A DNA stretch of 64,000 bases from Pseudomonas fluorescens. GTDB taxonomy: Bacteria; Pseudomonadota; Gammaproteobacteria; Pseudomonadales; Pseudomonadaceae. The stretch covers positions 248,001-312,000 of the forward strand of contig NZ_CABVHK010000003.1 in NCBI RefSeq assembly GCF_902497785.1, written 5' to 3'. Under the pieces are notes generated by a model. It worked only from the letters and a program-made list of their open reading frames with translations, searched no databases and had not been told where the DNA came from. Position numbers and translations under genes: made by a program. Shown piece after piece: positions 55,681 to 64,000 of this stretch; within the stretch, counting starts at the first letter, position 1, and each line of letters opens with the position of its first letter.

Positions 55681-56190
55681 TTGAGCCATCTTACAACCGA
55701 TAAAACTGTCCGATTCAGCAAAGCAACGCTCATGCTGTTCACGAGCTTTTTTGGAGTACTGATGCTGTACAGCAACTTCACTGACTACTCAACAAACTAT
55801 GAATACATCGCTCACGTCCTGAGTATGGACACCACCCGCGAAGGCTCAAGATACCGAGATCGTGCGCTCACCTCAGCCATCGCTCACCACAGGGTCTATT
55901 GGCTAATCATTACGCTTGAAGTGCTGTTCACTGTTTTTTGCTTGATAGGCACCTACTATCTTTATAAAAATATAAACACTCCCGCAAAACAATTTCACGA
56001 GTCAAAAAAATTTGCAGTCATTGGATTGATGATTGCCATTTTTATTTATTACGTGGGCTTCCAGGTTATTGGAACCGAATGGTTCAACATGGACGAATCG
56101 CCTCAATGGAACTATAAGGATTGGGCTCGGCATATTGTCGACTTCATGATGCCGCTATTGATTTATGTGGTCATCCGGATCGAGCGCTAG
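55681..56190 (+). CDS. DUF2165-family membrane protein, 169 aa
   Basis: A small integral membrane protein with four hydrophobic helices, including TLMLFTSFFGVLMLYSNF near the N-terminus and FAVIGLMIAIFIYYVGF near the middle, in the pattern of DUF2165 proteins of unknown function. The most likely start is the TTG at 55681, with GGAGAA nine bases upstream; a TTG at 55666 is possible. Base composition is clearly more AT-rich than its neighbours, with runs of A and T and AT-rich codon choices, which suggests recent acquisition or relaxed composition. Confidence 0.85.
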   Translation: MSHLTTDKTVRFSKATLMLFTSFFGVLMLYSNFTDYSTNYEYIAHVLSMDTTREGSRYRDRALTSAIAHHRVYWLIITLEVLFTVFCLIGTYYLYKNINTPAKQFHESKKFAVIGLMIAIFIYYVGFQVIGTEWFNMDESPQWNYKDWARHIVDFMMPLLIYVVIRIER

Positions 56191-56218
56191 TTGCTCACGC
56201 ACCGATCCGAAAAATCCT

Positions 56219-57121
56219 TCAAGCCAGCTTTCCGTTGCCATGTACCGTCGGCGCCTTGGGTTTACGAAATACCAGCACGTTGCCCAGCATCACCAGCACC
56301 AGCCCGACCAGCGCCGGCGTGGTCCATTGGTAACCCTCGGCAAATGCCGACACATTGAGCGCCACCACCGGAAACAGCACGGTGCAATAGGCGGCGCGCT
56401 CGGGGCCCATACGCCCGACCAGCGTCAGGTAGGCGGTGAAGCCGATCACCGAGCCCGGAATGACCAGATACAGCAGCGAGCCGATGTAACGCGCATTCCA
56501 TTCCATGTCGAACGGGATACCTTTGACCAGGCACCACACCGTCAGCATCGCCGCGCCGTAGGCCATGCCCCAGGCGTTGGTCGTCAGCGGTCTGAGACCG
56601 GCCTTCTGTTGCAGGCTCGACAGCATATTGCCGGCGGAAAAACACAGCGTGCCGAGTAGCGCCAGACCCAGGCCGAGCAAGGTTTGCGGGCTGGCGGTAT
56701 GGCCGGCCAGCTCAGGCCAGAACAGCAGGCCTAACCCTAGCAAGCCCAGCGCCCCGCCCGCCAAAACGTTGCGAGCAATTTTCTGGCCGAAGAACACCCG
56801 CGCATTCAAGGCGTTCCACAGGGTGGCGGTGGAAAACACCACCGCGACCAGGCCGCTGGGAATCCACTGACTGGCCGTCAGGAAGCACATGAAGTTGATG
56901 CAAAACAGGCACACGCCCTGGGCCAGGCAAATCAGATGCCCACGCCGATTCATCACTTGCAGCTTGCGGCTGAGCAACAGCATCACGAACAGCACCAGCG
57001 CAGCGAGGCCGAAGCGATAGACAATCGATACCGGAATCGCCACCACCCCCAATTGCCATTTCAAGGCAATCCAGGTGGTGCCCCAGATCAGCACGGTGAG
57101 CAAGTACAAGGAAAGGTTCAT
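56219..57121 (-). CDS. EamA/DMT-family transporter, 300 aa
   Basis: Ten transmembrane helices in two EamA repeats (LLTVLIWGTTWIALKWQ at the N-terminus, and a second repeat from LGLGLALLGTLCFSAGN). This superfamily exports amino acids, amines and other small metabolites. AGGAG precedes the ATG. It is divergent from an AraC-type gene 136 bases away, which probably regulates it. The substrate is not identifiable. Confidence 0.9.
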   Translation of the reverse strand: MNLSLYLLTVLIWGTTWIALKWQLGVVAIPVSIVYRFGLAALVLFVMLLLSRKLQVMNRRGHLICLAQGVCLFCINFMCFLTASQWIPSGLVAVVFSTATLWNALNARVFFGQKIARNVLAGGALGLLGLGLLFWPELAGHTASPQTLLGLGLALLGTLCFSAGNMLSSLQQKAGLRPLTTNAWGMAYGAAMLTVWCLVKGIPFDMEWNARYIGSLLYLVIPGSVIGFTAYLTLVGRMGPERAAYCTVLFPVVALNVSAFAEGYQWTTPALVGLVLVMLGNVLVFRKPKAPTVHGNGKLA

Positions 57122-57257
57122 GGCAAAGACTCCTGAATAGGAGCTCAGTGTCCTGCGCCGAATTGTTTTTCACTTGCATAAACTTGCGCTTTTGTCGGCG
57201 CAGAGGCTGGCAGGTCAATGTCTACGGAGTAGGATGCAAGGCGTTGGAGAAACGATC

Positions 57258-58133
57258 ATGCCCGCACTGGAATCACTGCAAGTCTTTCAAGCCCTCAACC
57301 GCTCGCCCAATGCTCGCCTGGAGCACAGCGCCGAGCTCGGTGACGGCATGGCTGCAGCCTTGTGGAGCAATCATCACGATGCCCAGGACTATGAAGCGCC
57401 GAGCCATCACACGCTGTCGTGCTACATCGCCGGCGGCACCGGCACCTTTCGCCGCGACCAGCCCGGCACCAAGGGCGGCCCGGACAAGCTGTGCGTCCTG
57501 CCCGCCGACCATCAGTCAGGCTGGGTGATCAACGGCGATATCCGCCTCGCCCATCTTTATTTCAGCCCTGAACAGTTCGCCCTCGGCTGCGTCACCTTGC
57601 TGGACCGCGAGCCGCGGGAACTGCAATTGCGCGAAGCGACTTTTCTCGACGACCCACAGCAAGCCCGGCGCTTTCGCCAGATGCTCACCCTCAATTGGGA
57701 AGAGCCCGGCGAACGCGTGCTCACCAGCAGCCTGGCTCATGAAATGCTCAGCCATGCGTTACTCAGCCAGGTCGGGATGCGCGAAGGCTTGCGACTCAAG
57801 GGTGGATTGGCAGCGCATCAGCGACGGCAGTTAGTGGAATTCATCGACAGTCAGTTGGCCGAGCCCATTAGTCTCGGGCAATTGGCGGGGTTGTGCGCGC
57901 TGTCGGAGTATCACTTTGCGCGGATGTTCAGAGAGAGTTTCGGCTTGCCGCCGCATCAGTATGTATTGGCGCGGCGACTGAGCCGGGCGCGGGAGTTGTT
58001 GCGGTCGACGTCGCAGCCGTTGGGGGAGATTGCGCTGGCGTGCGGATTTGCCAGTGCGAGTCATTTTACCAACAGGTTTCGGCAGGCTTTGGGTGGAACG
58101 CCCGGGGAGTATCGGCAGGCGTTTTTGCGCTGA
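57258..58133 (+). CDS. AraC-family transcriptional regulator, 291 aa
   Basis: The N-terminal 170 residues form a cupin-like ligand domain. The C-terminal AraC/XylS domain has two helix-turn-helix units: SLGQLAGLCALSEYHFARMF and PLGEIALACGFASASHFTNR. The start at 57258 (MPALESL) has TTGGAG upstream; the longer frame extends into the divergent promoter region. It likely controls the divergent EamA exporter. Confidence 0.92.
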   Translation: MPALESLQVFQALNRSPNARLEHSAELGDGMAAALWSNHHDAQDYEAPSHHTLSCYIAGGTGTFRRDQPGTKGGPDKLCVLPADHQSGWVINGDIRLAHLYFSPEQFALGCVTLLDREPRELQLREATFLDDPQQARRFRQMLTLNWEEPGERVLTSSLAHEMLSHALLSQVGMREGLRLKGGLAAHQRRQLVEFIDSQLAEPISLGQLAGLCALSEYHFARMFRESFGLPPHQYVLARRLSRARELLRSTSQPLGEIALACGFASASHFTNRFRQALGGTPGEYRQAFLR

Positions 58134-58145
58134 CTCGGAGGACGC

Positions 58146-58237
58146 CATCGCTGGCAAGCCAGCTCCCACAGGTTTTTGTGTCGATTGCATATTCCGCTAA
58201 CGACACAAACCCTGTGGGAGCTGGCTTGCCAGCGATG
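58146..58237. repeat. REP pair, family B (inverted)
   Basis: TCGCTGGCAAGCCAGCTCCC and its inverse lie between the convergent AraC and TonB-receptor genes. Confidence 0.92.
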
Positions 58238-58244
58238 AACGATG

Positions 58245-60674
58245 TCAGAACTCCAGGGTGCTGGACAATGAGATCTGCCGCGAATCCCCCATCGACACAA
58301 AGAACCGGCTCGCCGCCGACGTGTAGTACGTTCGATCAAACAGGTTCTTCACGTTGAGCTGAAACTTGACCTTTTGCCCTTCAACCCTGGTGTCGTAGGT
58401 GGCAAACGCATCGGCCACGGTATAGCTCGGCAGGTCGAAATCATTCACCGCGTTCCCCGCCCGCTCACCCACATACCGCGCCCCCGCGCCAACCCGCAGC
58501 TGATCGCCACCGACGACAGTGCCAAAGTCGTAGACCGCCGACAGCGAGCCGCTGTTCTTCGCCACGTTCTGCAGTTTTTTACCTTTATAAGTCGGGTCCT
58601 CGGTCACTTCGGCATCGGTGTAGGCATAGCTGCCGATCAGGCTCCAGCGATCACTGAGCTGACCGCTCACATCCAGTTCCAGGCCCCGGGAACGTACTTC
58701 GCCGGCAGCGCTGTAGAGCGTCACCGGTCCTTCGGAGTTGGCCACCAGCACGTTGCGCTTCTTGATATCGAACAGCGCGACGTTGCCGGTTACTCGCCCT
58801 GGAATATCCAGCTTGGCCCCGACTTCCCAGGATTTGGCTTCTTCCGGCGCAATGCTGCCGTCGAGCACGGTGCTGCTGCCGCTGAGCGGCGCAATGGTCG
58901 AGTTGGGCTTGAACGATTCGGTGTAGCTGCCGTAGAACGACAGCGCGTCGGTGTACTTGTAGACCAGGCCGGCACGCGGTACCCACTTCTGGCCATTGCT
59001 GTCGGTATTGGCCTTGAACGGCACGCCTTTGCCGGCGTACTGGTCGTACTCCTGGAAACGTGCGCCGGCCACCAGAATCCACTGGTCGGTGAGGTGGATC
59101 GAGTCCTGCAGAAACAGCGAATCACTGCGCAGGATATCGGTCTGCGCACTGTCGGCCGGGCTGACCGTGGTGCCAGCGACTTCGCGACCGTAGACCGGGT
59201 TGAGATAGCTGAAGGTGGTCAGGCTTTTCTGGCGGAACAGGTCTGCCCGGTAGATCTTGCGGTACTCATCATCGACGCCAAACACCAAGTCATGCTGCAG
59301 GCCCAGCACATTGACCTTGCCTTCGAGGCTGGCCGTGGTGAAACGGTCGGTGCTGATCGCGTTTTGCGTGCCGTCCATGCTGCGGGTCAGGGTGCCCTTC
59401 GACGTGTCGATGGCCGTCACGCGCACCTGGCTGGCGTCGTAGGTTTCACGGTTCCAGCTGTAGCCGAAGTGGGCTTTCCAGTTGTCGTTGAGTTCGTGGT
59501 CAGCCTCGAAGTGATACAGGTCCGAGCGCCCCTCCATGTTGTTGAACGGCTCGTCGAGGCGACGCTCGCGGGAGATGTCCAGCGGATGGTTGTCACGCGG
59601 ATCGATCAGCGTGCCGCGGTCAAACGGGGTCAGGAATTCACGGTGTTCGTAAGCGAACAACAGCGTCGTGCTTTCGCCGAACCAGGCCAGCGACGGCGCC
59701 ACCAGCGTCTCGCGGTGCGTGCCGAAATTACGCCAGTAGTCTTCGTCTTCGTGGTCCAGCACCATGCGATAGGCCAGCCCGGAATCACCGAGGGCGCCAG
59801 TGCTGTCGAGGCCGCCACCGCTGCCGTTTTTGCCGTCACCGTAAGTCGAGCCGCGCAGGGTCAAGGCGTTGTATTGCGCCAGTTCGGGTTTCTTGCTGAC
59901 CATGTTGACCACGCCGCCCGGGTCCTGGATGCCGTAGAGCAAAGAGGCCGGCCCCTTGAGCACTTCGACCCGCTCCACCGTGGCGTTGAGGCCCCGGCCC
60001 TGTATCACCGGCATGCCGTCGCGCATGATCGAGCCGTTGCGGTTGTCCCCGAAGCCGCGGGTCATCACCGAATCCTGGGTGCTGCCCAGCGTGTTGCCCT
60101 GGGTAATGCCGCTGACGTTGGCCAGCGCATCGTCGAGATTGCGCGGCGCCTGGTCGCGAATGACCTGGGCCGCAATGACGTTGACGGTCTGCGGGATTTC
60201 CTGGAGCAACGCCGATGAGCGCATCACCGAACTGGTGGGCGGTGGCTGATAACTCAGGGTTTGATCCATCACCGAAGTGATGGTGGTGGCGTCCAGGTTC
60301 AAGGTGCCTTCGGTGGGCAGCGGCTCCAGCGCCAGGGTGCGCGCATCGGTACGGCGAAAGGTGAAACCGGAGCCGCCGAGCAGACGCTGGATCGCCTGTT
60401 CGGCGCTCATCTGCCCGTTGAGCGCTGGCGCCTGAATGCCGTAGGGCGCTTCATCGGTGTAGACCACGCTGAGGCCGGTGATCCGGCTGAAGTCGCTCAA
60501 GGCCTGGGGCAGCGGTTTGGCGGCGATGTTGAAGCTGAACGGCGCAGGCTGCTGCGCCGTGCCTGCTCCAGCGGCCGATGCCACGCAAAACGGCTGCAAC
60601 GTCATCGCCGACATACTCAGCGCCGAGGCACCCAACCACTGTTTGACCGAACCCGATTTTGCCCTGGACTTCAT
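58245..60674 (-). CDS. TonB-dependent siderophore receptor with STN signalling domain, 809 aa
   Basis: After a signal peptide comes an STN (secretin and TonB N-terminus) domain at about residues 45-115 (FNIAAKPLPQALSDFSRITG). A plug with VERVEVLKGPASLLYGIQDPGG near 235-255 follows, then a 22-strand barrel ending in Phe (SSTLEF). The STN domain makes it a transducer: when a ferric siderophore binds it signals through FecR to the FecI sigma factor encoded just upstream. The siderophore is unknown. GAAAC-N17-CGT in its upstream region is a possible ECF promoter. Confidence 0.95.
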   Translation of the reverse strand: MKSRAKSGSVKQWLGASALSMSAMTLQPFCVASAAGAGTAQQPAPFSFNIAAKPLPQALSDFSRITGLSVVYTDEAPYGIQAPALNGQMSAEQAIQRLLGGSGFTFRRTDARTLALEPLPTEGTLNLDATTITSVMDQTLSYQPPPTSSVMRSSALLQEIPQTVNVIAAQVIRDQAPRNLDDALANVSGITQGNTLGSTQDSVMTRGFGDNRNGSIMRDGMPVIQGRGLNATVERVEVLKGPASLLYGIQDPGGVVNMVSKKPELAQYNALTLRGSTYGDGKNGSGGGLDSTGALGDSGLAYRMVLDHEDEDYWRNFGTHRETLVAPSLAWFGESTTLLFAYEHREFLTPFDRGTLIDPRDNHPLDISRERRLDEPFNNMEGRSDLYHFEADHELNDNWKAHFGYSWNRETYDASQVRVTAIDTSKGTLTRSMDGTQNAISTDRFTTASLEGKVNVLGLQHDLVFGVDDEYRKIYRADLFRQKSLTTFSYLNPVYGREVAGTTVSPADSAQTDILRSDSLFLQDSIHLTDQWILVAGARFQEYDQYAGKGVPFKANTDSNGQKWVPRAGLVYKYTDALSFYGSYTESFKPNSTIAPLSGSSTVLDGSIAPEEAKSWEVGAKLDIPGRVTGNVALFDIKKRNVLVANSEGPVTLYSAAGEVRSRGLELDVSGQLSDRWSLIGSYAYTDAEVTEDPTYKGKKLQNVAKNSGSLSAVYDFGTVVGGDQLRVGAGARYVGERAGNAVNDFDLPSYTVADAFATYDTRVEGQKVKFQLNVKNLFDRTYYTSAASRFFVSMGDSRQISLSSTLEF

Positions 60675-60783
60675 TGCTCATGACCTGTGTAGAACCGCTA
60701 CGGATGCGAATGACTCGCAGTTTCAGTCACTACACGGATGGGGGTCGGGTTTACCTCACCAGAATTTTGAAAATAGTTGAAAA

Positions 60784-60862
60784 GATCAAAGGATCGCAGC
60801 CTTCGGCAGCTCCTACGGGGGGAACGCATGTAGGAGCTGCCGAAGGCTGCGATCTTTTGATC
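60784..60862. repeat. REP pair, family A (outward arrangement)
   Basis: Two inverted units with a short GGGGGGAACGCAT spacer lie between fecR and the receptor gene, where they may weaken read-through and separate basal from induced expression. Confidence 0.88.
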
Positions 60863-60867
60863 TTGCC

Positions 60868-61854
60868 TCAACGCAAAATAATCAGCCGCCCCACGGTGTG
60901 CTGCTCAAACCCCATCACCCCCTGCAACGAATTCAACACCGCCTGCGGATCCTTGCCCGGAAAACTGCCACTGACCCGCCGCGCCGCCAGTTCATCATCG
61001 AGCAGCACAATCCGTCCCGGGTAATAGCGCCGCAAATCCTGCACCACATCGGCCAGGGTCGCTTTGTAGTAATTGAGCCAGCCCTGACGCCACGCCAGCT
61101 GCGCCTCACTGTCCACGGCGTGCAGTTTTTCCGCAGCTCCTTCGGCGTACGCCACTTGCTGGCCGGCACTCAGAATCTGCTGTTCGGCGTGCTTGCCTGC
61201 CGTCACGCCGACTCGACCGGACAACACCGTAACCTGCGCCCCGCGAGGTTGCAGACGCACTTCAAACTGCGTACCCAGCACGCGCGTCTGACCCTTTTCG
61301 GCGTCGACCACAAACGTTTCGCCCGTGTGCGTCACGCTGAAAAAACCGGCGCCGCGCCGCAGTTCAACGTGCCGCTCGCCGCCCCTGAAATCCACGGCGA
61401 TGGCGCTGTCGGCGTCCAGGGTGACTTGAGTTTGATCGGCCAGCGTGACGGTGCGGATTTCCCCCGGCGCCGACACATAATCAGCACCCAGGTCATCGAC
61501 CCAGCGCAACGGCTGCCAGCCTGATCCCAGGCTGATCATCAACACCAGACACGCCGCCATCGCCAGCGCACCGGACCAACGCCGAACGCTGCCGCGGCGC
61601 GAGAGATTCATGGCATTCAAATAACCCTGCAAGGCCAACGCGTCTTCGCTGGCCAGCGTGCGCGCCGGTGCTTCACTCAACTCCCACACCACTTGCGCCT
61701 GGGCATACGCCTCGGCATGCGCGGGGTCGGCTTGCAGCCACTGGCTGAACGTGGCCTGGTCGCCGCTGCTCGGCTGATCGTGCAACAGGCTCAGCCAGGC
61801 GAACGCGTCCTGTTCCTGGGCGGGCGTCGGTGTGACAGGTTCGATGGGCTTCAC
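60868..61854 (-). CDS. FecR-family anti-sigma/sigma regulator, 328 aa
   Basis: A cytoplasmic N-terminal domain (residues 1-90; AFAWLSLLHDQPSSGDQATF and FSQWLQADPAHAEAY) is followed by one transmembrane helix (about 95-110) and a periplasmic FecR domain (PGEIRTVTLADQTQVTLDAD) with a C-terminal STN-like end (SGSFPGKDPQAVLNSLQ). It carries the signal from the TonB receptor to the sigma factor. The GTG start at 61854 overlaps the fecI stop as GTGA, so translation is coupled. The longer frame upstream is inside fecI. Confidence 0.94.
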   Translation of the reverse strand: MKPIEPVTPTPAQEQDAFAWLSLLHDQPSSGDQATFSQWLQADPAHAEAYAQAQVVWELSEAPARTLASEDALALQGYLNAMNLSRRGSVRRWSGALAMAACLVLMISLGSGWQPLRWVDDLGADYVSAPGEIRTVTLADQTQVTLDADSAIAVDFRGGERHVELRRGAGFFSVTHTGETFVVDAEKGQTRVLGTQFEVRLQPRGAQVTVLSGRVGVTAGKHAEQQILSAGQQVAYAEGAAEKLHAVDSEAQLAWRQGWLNYYKATLADVVQDLRRYYPGRIVLLDDELAARRVSGSFPGKDPQAVLNSLQGVMGFEQHTVGRLIILR

Positions 61855-62414
61855 GGTGCTTTCCCTGGCGTGCGCGGTTCGGGGTCCCGCAGGCTGGCCT
61901 TGCAGGCCTCGAGGGCGCGCATCATATGTTTTTCCACAGCGCTTTGGGACAACCCCATCGCCTTGGCGATCTCGGCGTACTTGCGCCCATGGATGCGATT
62001 GAGCAGAAAGATCTGCCGCGTGCGCTCGGGCAATGCGCGCAACGCCGCTTCGACGTGACGCAAATCGTTGCCGGCCTCCAGCGCAGCTTGCGGTTCGCTG
62101 CCGTGACTGTCCGGTTGATCCGGTTGCCAACCTTCGTTGACCCGCACCCGCGTGCCTTCGCTGCGCAGATGATCAATGGCGATGTTGCCGGCGCAGCGCA
62201 ACAGGTAGGTGCTGAGCTCTTCGACCTGCACCAGCGGTCGGCGCCAGAAGCGTAGAAACAAATCCTGCACCAGGTCCGCCGCCGTCGCCCGACATCCCAC
62301 GCGACGGTTGACCAGCGCTTCCATTTGCGAGCGCTGGGACAAGAACACCTGGAGGAAATGCGCGCGGGCGCCGCGAGGTTCGTCGTCCCGGGAGTCCGGA
62401 GGGCGGGCGATCAT
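61851..62414 (-). CDS. ECF sigma factor, FecI type, 187 aa
   Basis: Sigma region 2 (TAADLVQDLFLRFWRRP, STYLLRCAGNIAIDHLR) and region 4 (LPERTRQIFLLNRIHG and MGLSQSAVEKHMMRALE) are well preserved, so it is an iron-starvation ECF sigma factor. I take the ATG at 62414 (MIARPPDS), 4 bases after the stop of the DUF3325 gene. A start at 62432 would overlap that gene. It should direct transcription of the receptor gene; its own expression is probably under Fur. Confidence 0.93.
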   Translation of the reverse strand: MIARPPDSRDDEPRGARAHFLQVFLSQRSQMEALVNRRVGCRATAADLVQDLFLRFWRRPLVQVEELSTYLLRCAGNIAIDHLRSEGTRVRVNEGWQPDQPDSHGSEPQAALEAGNDLRHVEAALRALPERTRQIFLLNRIHGRKYAEIAKAMGLSQSAVEKHMMRALEACKASLRDPEPRTPGKAP

Positions 62415-62418
62415 CGGT

Positions 62419-62745
62419 TCAGTACAGCGCAAACGCGGCGACGGGGCTGATGAGCAGGCTCACAGCCGCCAGTGACAAGGCCAGGCGCGGGCGATAGGGC
62501 ATCAACAACACCAGCAGCAACGCACTGAGCATCAACACCGCAAACCACTCGACCAACCCGAGTCCCCAACCGGTCGCAGACACCGCCGCCCACAGTGACA
62601 ATACCAGCAGCAACCCGCCAGCGAGCTTCAGGAGTTGGCGATGATGCGCCGTTGGCTTGCGGCGCAACAGCTCGGCGTGATGCCGCTCCATCGATAAGCA
62701 CAGCGCGGTGAAACCTGCGTAACAGAGCAACAAGGCCAGCAACAT
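62419..62745 (-). CDS. DUF3325-family membrane protein, 108 aa
   Basis: A small protein with three hydrophobic helices (MLLALLLCYAGFTALCL; LAGGLLLVLSLWAAVSA; LMLSALLLVLLMPY), in the pattern of DUF3325 proteins that accompany PepSY membrane proteins and siderophore receptors. It abuts the PepSY gene (stop and ATG adjacent) and precedes fecI by 4 bases, so all are probably one operon. Confidence 0.85.
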   Translation of the reverse strand: MLLALLLCYAGFTALCLSMERHHAELLRRKPTAHHRQLLKLAGGLLLVLSLWAAVSATGWGLGLVEWFAVLMLSALLLVLLMPYRPRLALSLAAVSLLISPVAAFALY

Positions 62746-64000
62746 TCAGTTAGCCCCTTGCTCAAGGTTGATCGGTTGCACAGGTCGGCGACCCATGATT
62801 TCAGCCTGTCCCGCACGTTGCATCTTCCATGCGGCCCAGGCGAAAAACACCCCGCTGCCCAGGCATGTCATGTCGAAGCCGGCCATCGCCCAATCGCCCT
62901 GCGCCAGCGTCACGCCCAAGTGATACGGCGTGGTCAACGCGTTCAACAGCGGCACCGCGGCAAACAGCAACGCCGCCAGCAGCAACTGTTCAACCCATGC
63001 CGCCCGGCCACGGCGGAGCATGGCGTGCAGCGCACTCAGCCCCCAAACGATAAAGAAGCAGTTCACCTCCCAATCCGCGCGCCCGGCGATGCCCATCGGC
63101 AACAATCGATTGGCCCAGAAAAACGCCGCCACCGCGACCATCAGCCCGGACATGCTGGCAATGTTCAGCACTTGCACCAGCCGCAACTCGAACGGCATCA
63201 CCGCGCTTTTGACGTGTTTGAGCTGGCGCTTGCCCAGCCAGATCACCAGACCGGTGCCGATCATCGCCGTGCCGGCCAACCCGCAAATAAAATACAACCA
63301 ACGCAACACCGGGCCAGCGAAATGGCCCATGTGCAAGCCGTAGAAACTGCCGGCAATCGCCCTCGGCAGCGATTGCTCCGGGGTCGTGCCGAGCAACTGG
63401 CCGGTCACGCCATTGAAAGTCACGGCGCTGCCGAAGTCATGGACCACACGATCGGCGCCGTCGCGCACCAGCACCACCGAAGCATTCGCATCACCCGGGT
63501 TGTTCACCGTGAGGCGCCCGACCCGCCCGCCCGACCACTGTTCGCGAGCCTTTTCCAGCAAGGGTGCGAGCGGCGCCAAGTGCGCCGCTTTACCCGCCAG
63601 TTCAGGCGCAGTGGAAGCCGGAAATACCTCATCGTAAAACGCCCGGACATTGCCGTTGTACGAAGCGAGAATGCTCGCCGGCATCACCATCGACATGAAA
63701 ATCACCAGGCTGCTGTAGGTGATCATCAGGTGAAACGGCAGCACCAGCACGCCCACCGCGTTATGCCCGTCGAGCCAGGAACGCTGGCCCTTGCGCGGAC
63801 GGAAAGTGAAGAAGTCCTTGAAGATTTTCTTGTGGGTGATGATTCCGCTGATCAGCGCAACAAACATCACCATGGCGGCGATGGTCGACAGCCAGCGGCC
63901 CCACGGGTGCGGCATCTGCAACTGAAAATGGAAGCGGTAGAAGAATTCGCCACCCATGGTTTCCCGGCCCTGCACTTCGGCGCCAGTTTGCGGGTCGAGC
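62746..64000 (-). CDS. PepSY-associated membrane protein (partial at window end)
   Basis: The open frame runs to the right edge, so the N-terminus is missing. The visible 417 residues include FFYRFHFQLQM, a transmembrane helix near WLSTIAAMVMFVALISGI, the SWLDGHNAVGVLVLPFHLMI motif, a periplasmic PepSY-like part, and a block of helices near the C-terminus. Proteins of this type in siderophore loci take part in reduction of iron-siderophore complexes in the periplasm. It is the most upstream gene visible of the operon with DUF3325, fecI and fecR. Confidence 0.9.
   Translation of the reverse strand, partial: LDPQTGAEVQGRETMGGEFFYRFHFQLQMPHPWGRWLSTIAAMVMFVALISGIITHKKIFKDFFTFRPRKGQRSWLDGHNAVGVLVLPFHLMITYSSLVIFMSMVMPASILASYNGNVRAFYDEVFPASTAPELAGKAAHLAPLAPLLEKAREQWSGGRVGRLTVNNPGDANASVVLVRDGADRVVHDFGSAVTFNGVTGQLLGTTPEQSLPRAIAGSFYGLHMGHFAGPVLRWLYFICGLAGTAMIGTGLVIWLGKRQLKHVKSAVMPFELRLVQVLNIASMSGLMVAVAAFFWANRLLPMGIAGRADWEVNCFFIVWGLSALHAMLRRGRAAWVEQLLLAALLFAAVPLLNALTTPYHLGVTLAQGDWAMAGFDMTCLGSGVFFAWAAWKMQRAGQAEIMGRRPVQPINLEQGAN

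Noticed and set aside
58374-60218. A 614-codon plus-strand frame opposite the TonB receptor
   Set aside because: It is an antisense shadow of a well-identified gene, with atypical Arg/His/Val-rich composition.
60675-60780. A firm FecI-type promoter upstream of the TonB receptor
   Set aside because: Only a loose GAAAC-N17-CGT match exists; too weak to annotate as a separate feature.
2953-60862. The many repeated palindromic units as a possible CRISPR array
   Set aside because: They are paired, inverted, scattered between genes over the whole window, and lack regular spacers; they are REP elements.

Overview
The window is a stretch of GC-rich chromosome from a Pseudomonas of the fluorescens group. 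Evidence: a complete twelve-gene alginate operon in canonical order (algD-8-44-K-E-G-X-L-I-J-F-A), a cyoABCDE terminal oxidase operon, Pseudomonas-type neighbours (dsbB, moaCDE, phoH, yaaA), and three families of short Pseudomonas REP palindromes in most intergenic gaps. No tRNA, rRNA or CRISPR array was seen.

Layout. 1-1.4 kb: the end of a sensor histidine kinase and an unrecognised 234-aa protein. 1.5-13.9 kb: the most unusual region. Two MocR-type (GntR plus aminotransferase) regulators bracket two tightly packed minus-strand operons. One encodes YfcF-like GST, a KamA-like radical SAM aminomutase, a class IV aminotransferase, a TauD-like 2OG oxygenase, an AurF-like diiron N-oxygenase and a metallo-beta-lactamase-fold hydrolase. 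The other encodes an MFS exporter, an ATP-grasp ligase, a RidA protein and a cupin. Together this looks like an uncharacterised pathway to a small N-oxygenated amino-acid or dipeptide-like metabolite. The enzyme families are clear; the product is not known.

14.1-21.4 kb: cyoEDCBA (heme O synthase and cytochrome bo3), dsbB and an orphan amino-acid binding protein. 21.65-22.9 kb: a complete IS3-family element inserted inside a REP, with a 3-bp target duplication. 22.9-28.3 kb: moaCDE, a PIN-PhoH ATPase, a NodB-like secreted protein with an altered metal motif, and yaaA.

28.2-45.9 kb: the alginate locus, starting with an 820-bp upstream region. AlgD and AlgA make precursor. Alg8 and Alg44 polymerise under c-di-GMP control. 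AlgK, AlgE, AlgG, AlgX and AlgL form the periplasmic and outer-membrane export and modification complex. AlgI, AlgJ and AlgF acetylate. REP pairs lie between algD/alg8, algL/algI and algF/algA, and one lies in frame inside the signal-peptide region of algK.

46-51.3 kb: small membrane, SDR and NTF2-like proteins, then an AaeAB-like efflux operon (NodT/OprM-type channel, FUSC pump, DUF1656, HlyD adaptor) with a divergent LysR regulator at 53.3 kb. 54.5-58.1 kb: a GhrB-type reductase, an AT-rich DUF2165 protein, and a divergent EamA exporter/AraC regulator pair. 58.2-64 kb: an iron-uptake cell-surface-signalling system on the minus strand: PepSY membrane protein (cut by the window end), DUF3325 protein, FecI sigma, FecR anti-sigma and an STN-containing TonB receptor.
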